Of a stretch of DNA of 64,000 bases, positions 54,605 to 63,088 are shown in pieces. A program made the translations under genes and the position numbers. Location of the stretch: positions 5,039,501 through 5,103,500 of the forward strand of contig NZ_CP011390.1 of NCBI RefSeq assembly GCF_001644645.1, in the 5' to 3' direction. Each line of letters opens with the position of its first letter. The stretch's first letter is position 1. The DNA is from Flavisolibacter tropicus (GTDB lineage Bacteria > Bacteroidota > Bacteroidia > Chitinophagales > Chitinophagaceae). Below the pieces are notes generated by a model. That model was not told where the DNA came from and made no database searches. It worked only from the letters and a program-made list of their open reading frames with translations.

Positions 54605-56035
54605 TTAATAATTAGAAACCGCTTTAGACTCCTTTGTAATCAACCCTTTCAGGAATTCTAATTCTGCATCGCGGCCTGCAGCAATATCTTCAACCTGTAA
54701 AGGAATATTATAGTCAGGTTGTACACCCACTTGTTTCCCATTACCACAAGCACTAGTATATAAAGCAGTAGGCACTACAATAGTTATTTTAGTATTAGGC
54801 AATTTAAACTCAATGATCTCTCCTGTCAGGTCTAACCGCTCACCTGTTGGTTGACCAATGATAGTTCCTAATTTTCCACACTTTACAGATAGTGCTGTCA
54901 TGTGAGCAGACGAGTAGGTGCGGCCACTTGTCAGCAAATAAAATTTAGCTGTTGTAAACAATTCGGGGTGCTTTAAGCTATCAGGTTGGTTGGGACTAAG
55001 ACTTTTAAAATACCGGTTGGGGCCTACCAGTTGCCAGTCTTTACGAACCTGCTCCATTGTTTTATAGCGCCAGTTATCAGAAGGTACAGCCTTCATAAGT
55101 GGGCCATCCAACCACGTTTTGGAGCTGATATCAGTATAAGGATTTTTAGTGATGTAACCCAATACGATATTTCCAATTGTTGAATTGCCGGCACCATTCT
55201 TTCGCAGATCAAGAGCTACGTGTTTAATGCCTTGATCTTTGATTACCTGGAAAGAGGAATCAATAAAAGCGCGCGCTGCTTTGAGACTATTATAACTATT
55301 GATCTGCAGTACAGCCAGTTGGTATTCTGGAAACATGCGCAGTTGGTATATAGAGCCTTTACCAAAAGTAAGTTTCATATAGTCTTCAGTTGATATGCCT
55401 TCTACATCAACTGTTTGCTTTTTGCCTTTATTCTGAAAACTAACCTTGCATTGATTTCCCCAATTGTAAGTGTGCCAAAGAGAGAAGCCAAACAGGCGTT
55501 GGGTTGTTACGTAGCCAGAGCGCCGATCGTCGGCCGATTGCAGAGAGGTTAAGGTCTGAACAATTTCGTGCGCCGACCGGTTATTAATGGAAATAATTTC
55601 TGCACCTAATGGAATGGCAGCAGTACTAAACGAAACATTGGAACAATAAATTTTACCCTCGATAATGGATACTCCTAATGGAAATAGTTTACCACCTTGT
55701 TTTCCGTATGCAACAAACGCTTCACTTTCAAAGCCAACATCTAAAAAGGTGTGGCCGTCCTGAAATCCGGCTACAAATTTACTTACCAATAGTTCAAACG
55801 CTGATTGTTTAAGTGGGCGATCCAATTCTTTTCGAAGTTTTCTAAACACAGCATCAGCATCTTTTTTAGGCCACTGTGCGTATAGGGCTGGATGATTGTT
55901 TTGAAGCTGGGCATAAAGCGTATCCCAGTCTGCTTGTAATTGTGCAGGTTCTAATTGTCGACTGGCATCTTGCTGCGATTGAGCGCTAATAGCTAGGCAA
56001 GACAGCAGACTTATTACAAATAGGTAAAGTTTCAT
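54605..56035 (-). CDS. S41 family (C-terminal-processing-type) peptidase
   Basis: A 476-residue exported serine protease. The signal peptide (MKLYLFVISLLSCLAISAQ) defines the ATG at 56035; a longer frame adds 26 residues of no clear role. A PDZ-like part (AAIPLGAEIISINNRSAHEI) precedes the S41 core: LDLRKNGAGNSTIG, then FYLLTSGRTYSSAHMTALSV with the likely catalytic serine in YSSA. The end is VQPDYNIPL. The substrate is unknown, and the gene stands alone. Confidence 0.86.
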   Translation of the reverse strand: MKLYLFVISLLSCLAISAQSQQDASRQLEPAQLQADWDTLYAQLQNNHPALYAQWPKKDADAVFRKLRKELDRPLKQSAFELLVSKFVAGFQDGHTFLDVGFESEAFVAYGKQGGKLFPLGVSIIEGKIYCSNVSFSTAAIPLGAEIISINNRSAHEIVQTLTSLQSADDRRSGYVTTQRLFGFSLWHTYNWGNQCKVSFQNKGKKQTVDVEGISTEDYMKLTFGKGSIYQLRMFPEYQLAVLQINSYNSLKAARAFIDSSFQVIKDQGIKHVALDLRKNGAGNSTIGNIVLGYITKNPYTDISSKTWLDGPLMKAVPSDNWRYKTMEQVRKDWQLVGPNRYFKSLSPNQPDSLKHPELFTTAKFYLLTSGRTYSSAHMTALSVKCGKLGTIIGQPTGERLDLTGEIIEFKLPNTKITIVVPTALYTSACGNGKQVGVQPDYNIPLQVEDIAAGRDAELEFLKGLITKESKAVSNY

Positions 56036-56440
56036 ACCCCTCCAACGATGTATAACAGGAGAAGTTACTGTTAAGCCTATCCAATCTCTTATGTTTCGGA
56101 TGAACTGTAGCAAACTGGGGTTGGATTGACTGTTACGGTTTCCCCAAGGGGTATTTATTACGCGGAGTTATAAACGCCGGGAAGAGCGGGCTATTGACCG
56201 GTTCTTAGTAGAAATAGAAGTTACCGGCAGTTTATCTGCTTTTACCGCCAAACTTCTTCATTTAGCCTAACAGTTTTAACAATGGCAAAAAGGCCTTATA
56301 TCTTTGGTTGACCAATATCAATAAAGCATTCGGCATCCTATGTTAAACCTACTGCTTACTTCGTTTAAGGGGGTCGCAACCGAAACATATTACCTATGAA
56401 CAACCGGTGAAAACACTAGACCGTTTCATCCCAAAAAGTT
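56036..56440. other. Gene-free region with a possible decayed gene
   Basis: A 46-codon stretch without an ATG (about 56127-56269, RSYKRREERAIDRFLVEIEV) is flanked by stops and lies before an orphan terminator on the plus strand. It may be a remnant of a gene or a short RNA; no family was recognised. Confidence 0.35.
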
Positions 56441-56468
56441 AAAAAGGCTGCTCAGGCAGCCTTTTTCT
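56441..56468 (+). terminator. Orphan plus-strand terminator
   Basis: AAAAAGGCTGC and GCAGCCTTTTT form a perfect 11-bp stem with a TCAG loop and trailing T. No intact gene lies upstream on the plus strand for more than 1.8 kb. Confidence 0.82.
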
Positions 56469-56657
56469 TTGATTAGTAAGCCATTTCGCTTTGGCACAAT
56501 CTTTTAAGTAGTTAGGTGTTCATGCGCCAAAAGTGTGCTGTCTATAAAGTTGCTGTTGTTGAAACATAACTTGTTTATTTTCAAACCCCTTCTTTTATAT
56601 AGTAGTATCTCTTTTGCGGAACAGACTAAATATAAATACACACTTGAGATATAGTAC

Positions 56658-57080
56658 ATGGAATCCGTTACAACCAATCCAGTCATATTATACGCTGAAG
56701 ACGATCAAGATGATTTTGAATCTGTGCGGGAAGCTATGTTGCAGCAAACCGATCGTTTTAGACTGATTCACGCCAAAAATGGTGAAGAAGCTATAAAGTA
56801 TTTACAAAATAGTACAACTGAGGCACTTCCTAACCTGGTAGTGTTAGACTTGAATATGCCTATCATGAATGGGAAGGAGACACTTGTATGGCTAAAATCC
56901 CATGAGGTATTCAAGAATATTCCCGTAATGGTGTTTACTACTTCCTCAAGGGAAGAAGACGTAAAGCTGTGTCAAGGGCATGGTTGTACGTTTTTCCGTA
57001 AGCCAACATTATATCGCGACCTGCTGCATGTAGTGCAGATCATGCTAAAAATGTGCGAGGAAACATTCAAGAGTGCTTAA
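56658..57080 (+). CDS. Single-domain response regulator (receiver only)
   Basis: A 140-residue CheY-like receiver. The acidic pocket is E14-D15-D16, the phospho-acceptor D64 is in LVVLDLNMP, T94/T95 is in MVFTTSS and K115 is in FFRKP. All active-site residues are present. No DNA-binding output domain exists, so it acts by protein contact or phosphotransfer. No kinase is adjacent; a hybrid or phytochrome-like kinase elsewhere is likely. Confidence 0.94.
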   Translation: MESVTTNPVILYAEDDQDDFESVREAMLQQTDRFRLIHAKNGEEAIKYLQNSTTEALPNLVVLDLNMPIMNGKETLVWLKSHEVFKNIPVMVFTTSSREEDVKLCQGHGCTFFRKPTLYRDLLHVVQIMLKMCEETFKSA

Positions 57081-57099
57081 TACGAACGTTTCTTCCTTT

Positions 57100-57558
57100 T
57101 TAGATATTGGCCATATCCTTTCTGCGGCCAAAGAACCAACTACTCGTCGGAAAACTGAATAATTGTCCTAATCCTTTCCACTTTCCAGACGTTTCCCGTA
57201 ATGAGCTTAGTGCTGCGGAATTGATATCACCGCGTAAGGCCGCATGTATGGCTTGTTCAAAAAGTAACAATACAGTTTTCGCACCAGCATCTGTAGAAAT
57301 TGCCTGTCCGTTGGTGTAGGATAAATGTAATGCTACTTGTGTATATGTATTATCTAACGGAAGTAATGAAATACTGACTTGAAAATGTTTCTTGCTATCC
57401 GAAGGTTGGTATAGAAAACAAATGGCTTTGTTCACTGCATTTTCTTGGATGAATTGGATATGGGGGCTGCACTGTGGTAGGGTTAATAAACACCGGCGGG
57501 CTTCTGTTTCTTCAACTTCAACAAAGAAGTCTTTAGAAAGAAAGTTTTGACGGGGCAT
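57100..57558 (-). CDS. Hypothetical soluble protein
   Basis: A 152-residue protein with an alternating strand pattern (FQVSISLLPLDNTYTQVALHL, then helix KTVLLLFEQAIHAAL). This fits a small mixed alpha/beta fold of the START/SRPBCC or similar shape, but no family is recognised. The C-terminal tail is basic and aromatic (FSFPTSSWFFGRRKD). It is convergent with the receiver gene by 19 nt. Function unknown. Confidence 0.65.
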   Translation of the reverse strand: MPRQNFLSKDFFVEVEETEARRCLLTLPQCSPHIQFIQENAVNKAICFLYQPSDSKKHFQVSISLLPLDNTYTQVALHLSYTNGQAISTDAGAKTVLLLFEQAIHAALRGDINSAALSSLRETSGKWKGLGQLFSFPTSSWFFGRRKDMANI

Positions 57559-58170
57559 GGCTTTTCATTTTTAGTTTTCGATAGGGATTATTTTGTTATA
57601 GGCAATCTAAAATAAGACAGACTGTAAGCAATTGCAATCGAATTCTGGAAACTTTAGTGTAAACCCGTAGGTTGATATCTGTGTTTCACGGGGTTTTTAG
57701 CTCTATATAGTAATTAACAAATATGCGTATGCGCTGATGAATGAGCTGCTAGTAGCGAATTTGACACCGAAACTATCTTTTCAAATGATTACAAACTATT
57801 ATGTAATGGCCAAGCAGGGCGGCTTTCCGCGATCCTGATTGCACGTACTTTCAACTATAATCTACTAAAACGTGATCCTGTATGAGTTCTAGGAAAAAGT
57901 TCAAGCTGCCATTGTCCAAAAAAGGGTAGAAGTAAAGGCTTTAACCTACTTCATCTTTCGGAGAGTGTTACTAAGTAACTCAAGTATTACAGTACTGCAG
58001 ATCTCTAATAGAATGCATTTAAACAAATAGCCTCCGCTTAGATGAGGCTATTCGTTTACCATCCGTAATTATGACACTGTAAAAACTTACTTAAAATATA
58101 GAATCAAAGACCACGCCACCCTCCTGAAATGACAATTGAATTTAAGCTCCTTCTTATCTTTAATAACACT
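57559..58170. other. Gene-free region with a weak orphan hairpin
   Basis: 612 bases with only short frames, including a 34-codon one at about 57736-57840 of no recognised family. The hairpin AATAGCCTC/GAGGCTATT at 58026-58052 has a 9-bp stem but only a weak T-run. It may be decayed coding sequence. Confidence 0.4.
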
Positions 58171-58932
58171 ATGGAATATTTTGTAGATAAGGATTCAATT
58201 GTTCGTAAGATCTGGGGGAAGAGTGATACGATCCTTTTCATTTTTGCGGGCGCATCGGCCGAGTTTGCTCTTAATAGGGCAGTAGACTGGCTCTACTTTA
58301 CCGGTAAGTTGCCTGCCGATCCCCTTGGACGCCTGTTCTCTACCGTTGCATATGCCCGCCAAATAGTATTTGCAAAAAAGACAGATGCGGAGACAACTAT
58401 TGATAAAATCACCTCCATTCATAAAAGCATAGAGAAGGCGCGTGCCAGCTCAATCCCTGACTGGGCTTATCGCGATGTGCTCTTTATGCTCATACATTAC
58501 TCCATTGCTGCGTATGAACTTTTAGAGAACAAACTAACACCTGCCGAAAAACAGGAAGCCTACGATGTTTTTTACCGCATGGGCTTGCGTATGGGCATCC
58601 CTGAGTTGCCCAGTACCTATGTAGACTGGTTGCCTGTGCGCCAGCAACACTTGGAAAAGGACTTAGTGCTTTCTGAATATAGCTTGGATCTTTACAAACA
58701 GTACAGAAAGCATTTAGGAGCCTTTCGCTATGCTGTATTAAAGCAGTCTCAGCTGCTGGTTGTACCACCACTGGTTAGGCAATTACTAAAGTTAGGCAGC
58801 GTGTCACTGCTTCGTCCTGTTGTACCAATTTATAAGTTTAGTAAGATTATAAATGCCGATTGGCTCATTAAAGTAGTGTTGTTGCCAAAGGCTTATAAGA
58901 AGCAGATTGAGGAATTAGATATATATCATTGA
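58171..58932 (+). CDS. MpaB-like oxygenase domain protein (DUF2236)
   Basis: A 253-residue protein of the DUF2236 / mpaB-rubber-oxygenase-like family. SIVRKIWGKSDTILFIFAGASAEFALNRAV opens the domain, and WAYRDVLFMLIHYSIAAYELL carries the buried histidine expected to bind haem or metal. VLSEYSLDLYKQYR is also typical. It would use oxygen or act as a haem-containing oxygenase; the substrate is unknown. The ATG at 58171 is chosen because the 14 preceding residues do not match the family start. Confidence 0.8.
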   Translation: MEYFVDKDSIVRKIWGKSDTILFIFAGASAEFALNRAVDWLYFTGKLPADPLGRLFSTVAYARQIVFAKKTDAETTIDKITSIHKSIEKARASSIPDWAYRDVLFMLIHYSIAAYELLENKLTPAEKQEAYDVFYRMGLRMGIPELPSTYVDWLPVRQQHLEKDLVLSEYSLDLYKQYRKHLGAFRYAVLKQSQLLVVPPLVRQLLKLGSVSLLRPVVPIYKFSKIINADWLIKVVLLPKAYKKQIEELDIYH

Positions 58933-59760
58933 TTTCAAAATTTCAGTCTTTCATGATTTTAGATTTGAAGACTTCAGGTTATTTGCTTCAGGTTTCATAC
59001 TTCCCTTCTCAACCAGGCTGCCCATCATAACACCTTTTGGCTTTTGTCATCCAGAGCGATATTCAAGAATCTCAGAGATTCACACCTAAAATCCGACTGA
59101 AAGTCTTATGACTTTTACTGTTAGGCGTAATTTATTTCAGCATCTGCTCTCTCCTTAAAAGATGCTACCAAACCCTAAACGTCACTAATCCCTTAATCCC
59201 CGTACTCTGTGACCCTCCCTGCACTCGGTGTCTCTTTGGTACAAATTCTCTGCCTCATCGGCGCTATCGGCGAGAGGTCCCTGTGTGCGGGAGCTCCCAT
59301 TTAGGGGCTGGAACCTTGCCTATCCTGTACCCAGCCTGTGGGTCTCTTGCACCTCTCCTGTACCTAATCTGTACCTCTTCTGTAGGTAAGTCCGTACCAA
59401 CTGCACAGAAAAAGCCCTCTACCTGCCTTCCAGATTCACTACTCCTCCTACCATCCTCCTATACTGCCCCAACCAGCATCCATAAATCATGAAGTAAAAT
59501 CATAATGGGAAGAGTCGAAAATGCTCCTAAAAGAGAGGTGTCAAAAGATACTAAAAGTAGGCAGGAGATTGTTTTGCTTTTAGGCTCAATAAAAACTGGT
59601 ACAGTACCTAACTGACTGTTATTGGGTAATAAATGTAACGAGCATGTATAAGTGGTTGTAAATCATATTATTGATTTTAAGAAAGACATGTTGTTCTATA
59701 CATTAAGCTTATATCGTATATTTAGTTGCCATATACTAGGTAAAAATCCTCGTAGAAACC
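58933..59760. repeat. Gene-free spacer with word repeats, pyrimidine-rich on the plus strand
   Basis: At 58932-59010 imperfect words like TTTCAGG and TTTAGATTT recur. At 59180-59245 the inverted CACAGAGG-type family appears. At 59330-59400 the word CTGTACC repeats about four times. From 59310 to 59490 the strand is strongly T/C-rich. The only frame there (about 69 residues) is biased by this composition and looks spurious. Confidence 0.55.
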
Positions 59761-59778
59761 CTAACTAACTAACTAACT
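59761..59778 (+). repeat. CTAA tetranucleotide repeat before the LuxR regulator gene
   Basis: Four and a half perfect CTAA units (18 bases) end 10 nt before the ATG, with AAGGAT in between. A four-base unit can change copy number by slippage, altering start-site spacing or mRNA leader shape. Confidence 0.75.
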
Positions 59779-59788
59779 GATAAGGATC

Positions 59789-60484
59789 ATGGCATTTTTA
59801 GACAGATTCACCGAGCCCATATTACGCCAACAAATAGAGGAGAGGTTGGAAAGTATTAAATTGTTTGAAACTAGTGTGCCTGCGGTATTGGTGGTTCATG
59901 ATGTACGCGATTTTTCACTGATTTATATTTCAAAAAGGGGATTAGATGCATTAGGTACAACGCTGGAAGAAATCAGAACATCTTTTACAGATTATCATTC
60001 CCGCTATTTCAACTTAGAAGATGCTGAGTATTACGCTGAAAAAATTGCCAGCTTTCTTGCCCGGAACAAACAAGATGAAATTGTAACCTATTTCCAGCAG
60101 GTAAGACTAGCTCCTGAATATGAATGGGTTTGGCATTTAAGCTCCACCCGAATATTTTTAAGAGACCAGGAAGGACAGCCTTTACTTTCGTTAACCCTGT
60201 CAATTCCAGTAGACTCCAAGAGCCATATCACCACCAAGGTAGAGCGCCTGCAACGGGAATATGATTTTTTGAGAAAGAATCAGCACATTTTTGCTTCACT
60301 TACGGGTCGGGAAAAAGAGATCCTTAGTCTTTTGGCCATGGGAAAAAATTCAGAGCAAATAGCAACAGCTTTACATATTTCAGAAATGACCGTTTCTACC
60401 CACAGGAGGAATATAAAAGCTAAGATCGGCGCACAAACACCTTATGATATTACCCGCTTTGCACAAGCATTTGATATGATTTGA
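59789..60484 (+). CDS. LuxR-family transcriptional regulator with PAS-like N-terminus
   Basis: A 231-residue regulator. Residues 30-145 have a PAS-like pattern (LVVHDVRDFSLIYISKRGLDALG, then YEWVWHLSSTRIFLRDQEGQ). A coiled linker leads to a LuxR helix-turn-helix at 171-228: LTGREKEILSLLAMGKNSEQ, then SEMTVSTHRRNIKAKIG. Heme, flavin or small-molecule sensing by PAS is possible; no ligand residues can be assigned. It is alone, with its own terminator. Confidence 0.9.
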   Translation: MAFLDRFTEPILRQQIEERLESIKLFETSVPAVLVVHDVRDFSLIYISKRGLDALGTTLEEIRTSFTDYHSRYFNLEDAEYYAEKIASFLARNKQDEIVTYFQQVRLAPEYEWVWHLSSTRIFLRDQEGQPLLSLTLSIPVDSKSHITTKVERLQREYDFLRKNQHIFASLTGREKEILSLLAMGKNSEQIATALHISEMTVSTHRRNIKAKIGAQTPYDITRFAQAFDMI

Positions 60485-60563
60485 GTAGTTTTTGAAGTGA
60501 AGTAAACGTCTTTATAATGCTATGTTTACTTTTTCAGATTACGATTAGGCTAAACTTAAAAGT

Positions 60564-60597
60564 AAATGCAGCCCATTAAGGACTGCATTTTGTTTTG
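60564..60597 (+). terminator. Terminator of the LuxR regulator gene
   Basis: AAATGCAG and CTGCATTT form an 8-bp stem followed by TTGTTTT, 80 nt past the stop codon. Confidence 0.65.
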
Positions 60598-60669
60598 GTA
60601 GACCGCTTCTATTCAAAAGAAGACGTTTAAGAAACGAATTCGGTTCGTTGCTACTTTTCGGCAGGGACT

Positions 60670-60897
60670 TTAAAACGGGCGTCTTTCTATTTCTTCTATG
60701 GCCTGGTCTATTATATTCCGATCTGATGCCCCAATAGCTTTCCACTCGCCATTAATTCTTTGCAAGGAAAAGGTAGAGGCCACTAATGTATCTTTCCAAC
60801 TGGTTAAAGGGGTGAAAAAATAGCTTTTCTGCTTTTTACTTACCTCAAAAACCAAGGGGTGCCCATCAAAAAAGAGCATGATTAGTTCTACTGTCAT
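60670..60897 (-). CDS. Small hypothetical protein
   Basis: A 75-residue protein with a plausible start (MTVELIMLFFDGHPLVFEV) and a strand-strand-strand-helix order: KSYFFTPL, TFSLQRINGEWKAIG, then IIDQAIEEIERRPF. No family was recognised. Its clear amphipathic pattern makes it more credible than the overlapping antisense frames. Confidence 0.55.
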   Translation of the reverse strand: MTVELIMLFFDGHPLVFEVSKKQKSYFFTPLTSWKDTLVASTFSLQRINGEWKAIGASDRNIIDQAIEEIERRPF

Positions 60898-61078
60898 AGT
60901 GGTAGGGATAAATAAACATGCTATACGTGGTCCGAATCTCTATATAGTTTACAATGAGCTGTTTAGGAAAGTATGGCCTATAGACTGGCACTTGTTCTTG
61001 AAGCTTCAGGCAAACTATATATTATAACATTAGCAAAAGTGACGAAAGAAGAGATGATAGAAAATACCTAGTAGTGAG

Positions 61079-61086
61079 TATTTTCG
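61079..61086 (+). promoter_or_regulatory. Possible -7 box of the YdcF gene
   Basis: TATTTTCG, the same word as before the glycosyltransferase gene, lies 21 nt before the ATG and would give a leader of about 15 nt. No -33 box was assigned. Confidence 0.3.
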
Positions 61087-61107
61087 CGGCCTTTACAGAA
61101 TTTCCCT

Positions 61108-61872
61108 ATGTTTTTCATTCTTTCTAAGATCCTATTCTTCTTATTGGCTCCCCTGATCTGGATTATAACGACACTGGCTATGGCCCTTTTTGCAAAAAAA
61201 GACAAAAGAAGAAAGCGTGCGTTGGTAACCACTGCAGCCCTGCTGCTTCTTTTTACAAACCCATTTATTAGTAATGAAGCTTGGTTGTTATGGGAGCGTG
61301 GGCCGAAGCCAATAGCTACGCTTCCTACTTATGATGCTGCTATTATTCTAACAGGCCTGACCGATATGGATAAATCGCCTCACGACCGCGTGTATACTAA
61401 TAAGGGCGCCGACCGGGTTTTACATACCCTTCAATTGTATAAACTGGGCAAGGTGCAGCATATCATTATTTCGGGTGGTAACGGTTCTTTAAAGGAGAAG
61501 ATTACTACTGAGGCTGAAAGTTTACGTCAGCTGCTAGTGCAGGCCGGTGTGCCCGATAGTGTTATACTGATGGAAGACAAAAGCCGGAATACGTATGAGA
61601 ATGCGCGGTTCACCAAGCAATTGCTTAGCCAGCATCCTGATTTAAAGAAGTTATTGCTGGTAACATCAGCCTTTCACATGCGCCGGGCAGAGGCTTGCTT
61701 TAAAAAAGCAGGTGTAGTGGCGGATACATATCCTGCCGATTTCTATACACACGACCGTTCCTGGGACCTCGACAAGCTACTGTTGCCGCAAGAAGCGGTG
61801 CTTTCTCTCTGGCAAAAGCTATTGCATGAAATGGCCGGCTATGTGGTGTATAAAGTGGTTGGGTACTGTTAG
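61108..61872 (+). CDS. YdcF/ElyC family protein (DUF218)
   Basis: A 254-residue protein with two N-terminal membrane helices (residues 4-29 and 36-53) and a periplasmic DUF218 domain. DAAIILTGL, then IIISGGNGSLKEKITTEAES, DKSRNTYENARFTKQLL and LLLVTSAFHMRRAEACF are the typical motifs. Family members influence envelope permeability, vancomycin resistance or lipid-carrier metabolism; the reaction is not firmly known. The start ATG is the first in frame. Confidence 0.9.
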   Translation: MFFILSKILFFLLAPLIWIITTLAMALFAKKDKRRKRALVTTAALLLLFTNPFISNEAWLLWERGPKPIATLPTYDAAIILTGLTDMDKSPHDRVYTNKGADRVLHTLQLYKLGKVQHIIISGGNGSLKEKITTEAESLRQLLVQAGVPDSVILMEDKSRNTYENARFTKQLLSQHPDLKKLLLVTSAFHMRRAEACFKKAGVVADTYPADFYTHDRSWDLDKLLLPQEAVLSLWQKLLHEMAGYVVYKVVGYC

Positions 61873-62034
61873 AGTGAAGCTTCACGCTATACGCTGTACG
61901 CTCCACGCAGAGCGCGCCGGAGGCGCGGAGGGAGGAACCACGGAGACATAGAAGCACAGGGAGGCACAGGGACGGCCACAAAGACACGAAGACGCAAAGG
62001 GGCGCTAAGTAAAAGAAGCAAAGAGGTTAAATGA
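61873..62034. repeat. CACAGGG/ACGGAG-type short-word array
   Basis: The stretch at about 61880-62010 is built of words such as ACGCTATACGCTG, GGAGGCGCGGAGGG, ACCACGGAGAC, AGGCACAGGGAC and AAAGACACGAAGACG. The GC content jumps in part of it. It is the same family as at 16.03 kb and, inverted, at 59.2 kb. Confidence 0.6.
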
Positions 62035-62066
62035 AAAAGCACTCCACCAAAGGAGTGCTTTTGTTT
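62035..62066 (+). terminator. Terminator on the plus strand downstream of YdcF
   Basis: AAAAGCACTCC and GGAGTGCTTTT form a perfect 11-bp stem with trailing TGTTTT. It is 162 nt from the ydcF stop codon, beyond the repeat array. Confidence 0.85.
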
Positions 62067-62079
62067 TATAAAGAGGTTG

Positions 62080-62190
62080 GCTCTTGCTGTGAAGCGTGCA
62101 GCTTGTAGCTTGCTGCCATCCTTTCACGTTTGACGTTTCACGATAGGCTGTTTGCTGCGTACAGCGTATAGCTTGAAGCGTGCAGCGCTT
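62080..62190. repeat. GCTTGTAGCTTGC / TTCACGTTTGACG word array
   Basis: Words of the form GAAGCGTGCAGC appear at both ends of this stretch, with TTTCACGTTTGACGTTTCACG in the middle. The 20-mer TCACGTTTGACGTTTCACGA at 62124-62143 recurs exactly at 63607-63626. Confidence 0.7.
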
Positions 62191-62191
62191 C

Positions 62192-63088
62192 TTACTTAAA
62201 CCGATAGTTCATCACCAACCCGTGCGACTGTCCCGTCGTATAAGGCAACAGGGTTAAGTTAGGATCTTTGAAGAGTTTGGTCTTATGAAACTGTGGTACC
62301 AGTATTCCGGATAGTGTACCCACTGCTGTTCCCAATAAGAGATCAGAAGGGAAATGCTTTCCGCCCATATGGCGTAAATAAGCCGTACCTCCAGTAGCTA
62401 CAATAGCGGCACCATAAAACAAAAACCTCAACTTGGAGTCAGGGTGGTAGTCTGAAAACACTTTAGCAGTAAAGAAAGAGGCTGTACCTACCAATGCTAC
62501 GTGCCCGGCAAAGAATGAGTTTTTAGCACCACCGCTTGTGCGTTCAGACATTGGCACTTCGGGGTTATAAGCCAACGGGCGGTAACGGTCAGTACTATAT
62601 GTTGCGCCAGTATATAATAAACCCGTAACCGACATAGCTTCAAGGTACATCAGCCCAATTTTTCCTGCATCTTGCCGTATGTGCTTGTCTGCAAGTAACA
62701 AAAGAGGTAATGGCATAGAGCCATAAAAAAAGAAGTCGCTGGTATTGGCCGCTTTAGGAGAATACACATCAGCTGCCCAGCGGTCAAAGCCATTGATATC
62801 TTCTTTACGCAAGGAATTAATATCTTCTACGGTCGATGGATCCTTGCTGTAGATTTTTGTAAACGCATACATGGACCATCCCGAGCCCACAGCCGTAACC
62901 GGTATATCCACCGCGGGTTTTAATTTGTAAACGGGTTGTTTTTTGTTGTCAGTAAAAGCCTGGTTGGAATCTGTTGTTACAACATTTACCGTTGTTGTAT
63001 CTATTAGCTTGCTACTTGTATCTGTTTGAGAGAAGGCTGAAAAGCCTGTTGCAACCACTACACTCAACGCCACTACTTCTTTTATCAT
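62192..63088 (-). CDS. PAP2 superfamily phosphatase
   Basis: A 298-residue exported or membrane-bound phosphatase with a signal peptide (ALSVVVATGFSAFSQ). The acid-phosphatase motifs are DRYRPLAYN, NSFFAGHVAL with the proton-donor histidine, and YLRHMGGKHFPSD with the nucleophilic histidine. The family dephosphorylates phosphatidic acid, undecaprenyl diphosphate or similar lipids. No transporter or lipid gene is adjacent. Confidence 0.9.
   Translation of the reverse strand: MIKEVVALSVVVATGFSAFSQTDTSSKLIDTTTVNVVTTDSNQAFTDNKKQPVYKLKPAVDIPVTAVGSGWSMYAFTKIYSKDPSTVEDINSLRKEDINGFDRWAADVYSPKAANTSDFFFYGSMPLPLLLLADKHIRQDAGKIGLMYLEAMSVTGLLYTGATYSTDRYRPLAYNPEVPMSERTSGGAKNSFFAGHVALVGTASFFTAKVFSDYHPDSKLRFLFYGAAIVATGGTAYLRHMGGKHFPSDLLLGTAVGTLSGILVPQFHKTKLFKDPNLTLLPYTTGQSHGLVMNYRFK

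Noticed and set aside
59283..59492. A 69-residue plus-strand frame in the spacer before the LuxR gene
   Set aside because: Its composition (C, P, S, L) follows from the pyrimidine-rich DNA and it has no protein-like pattern.
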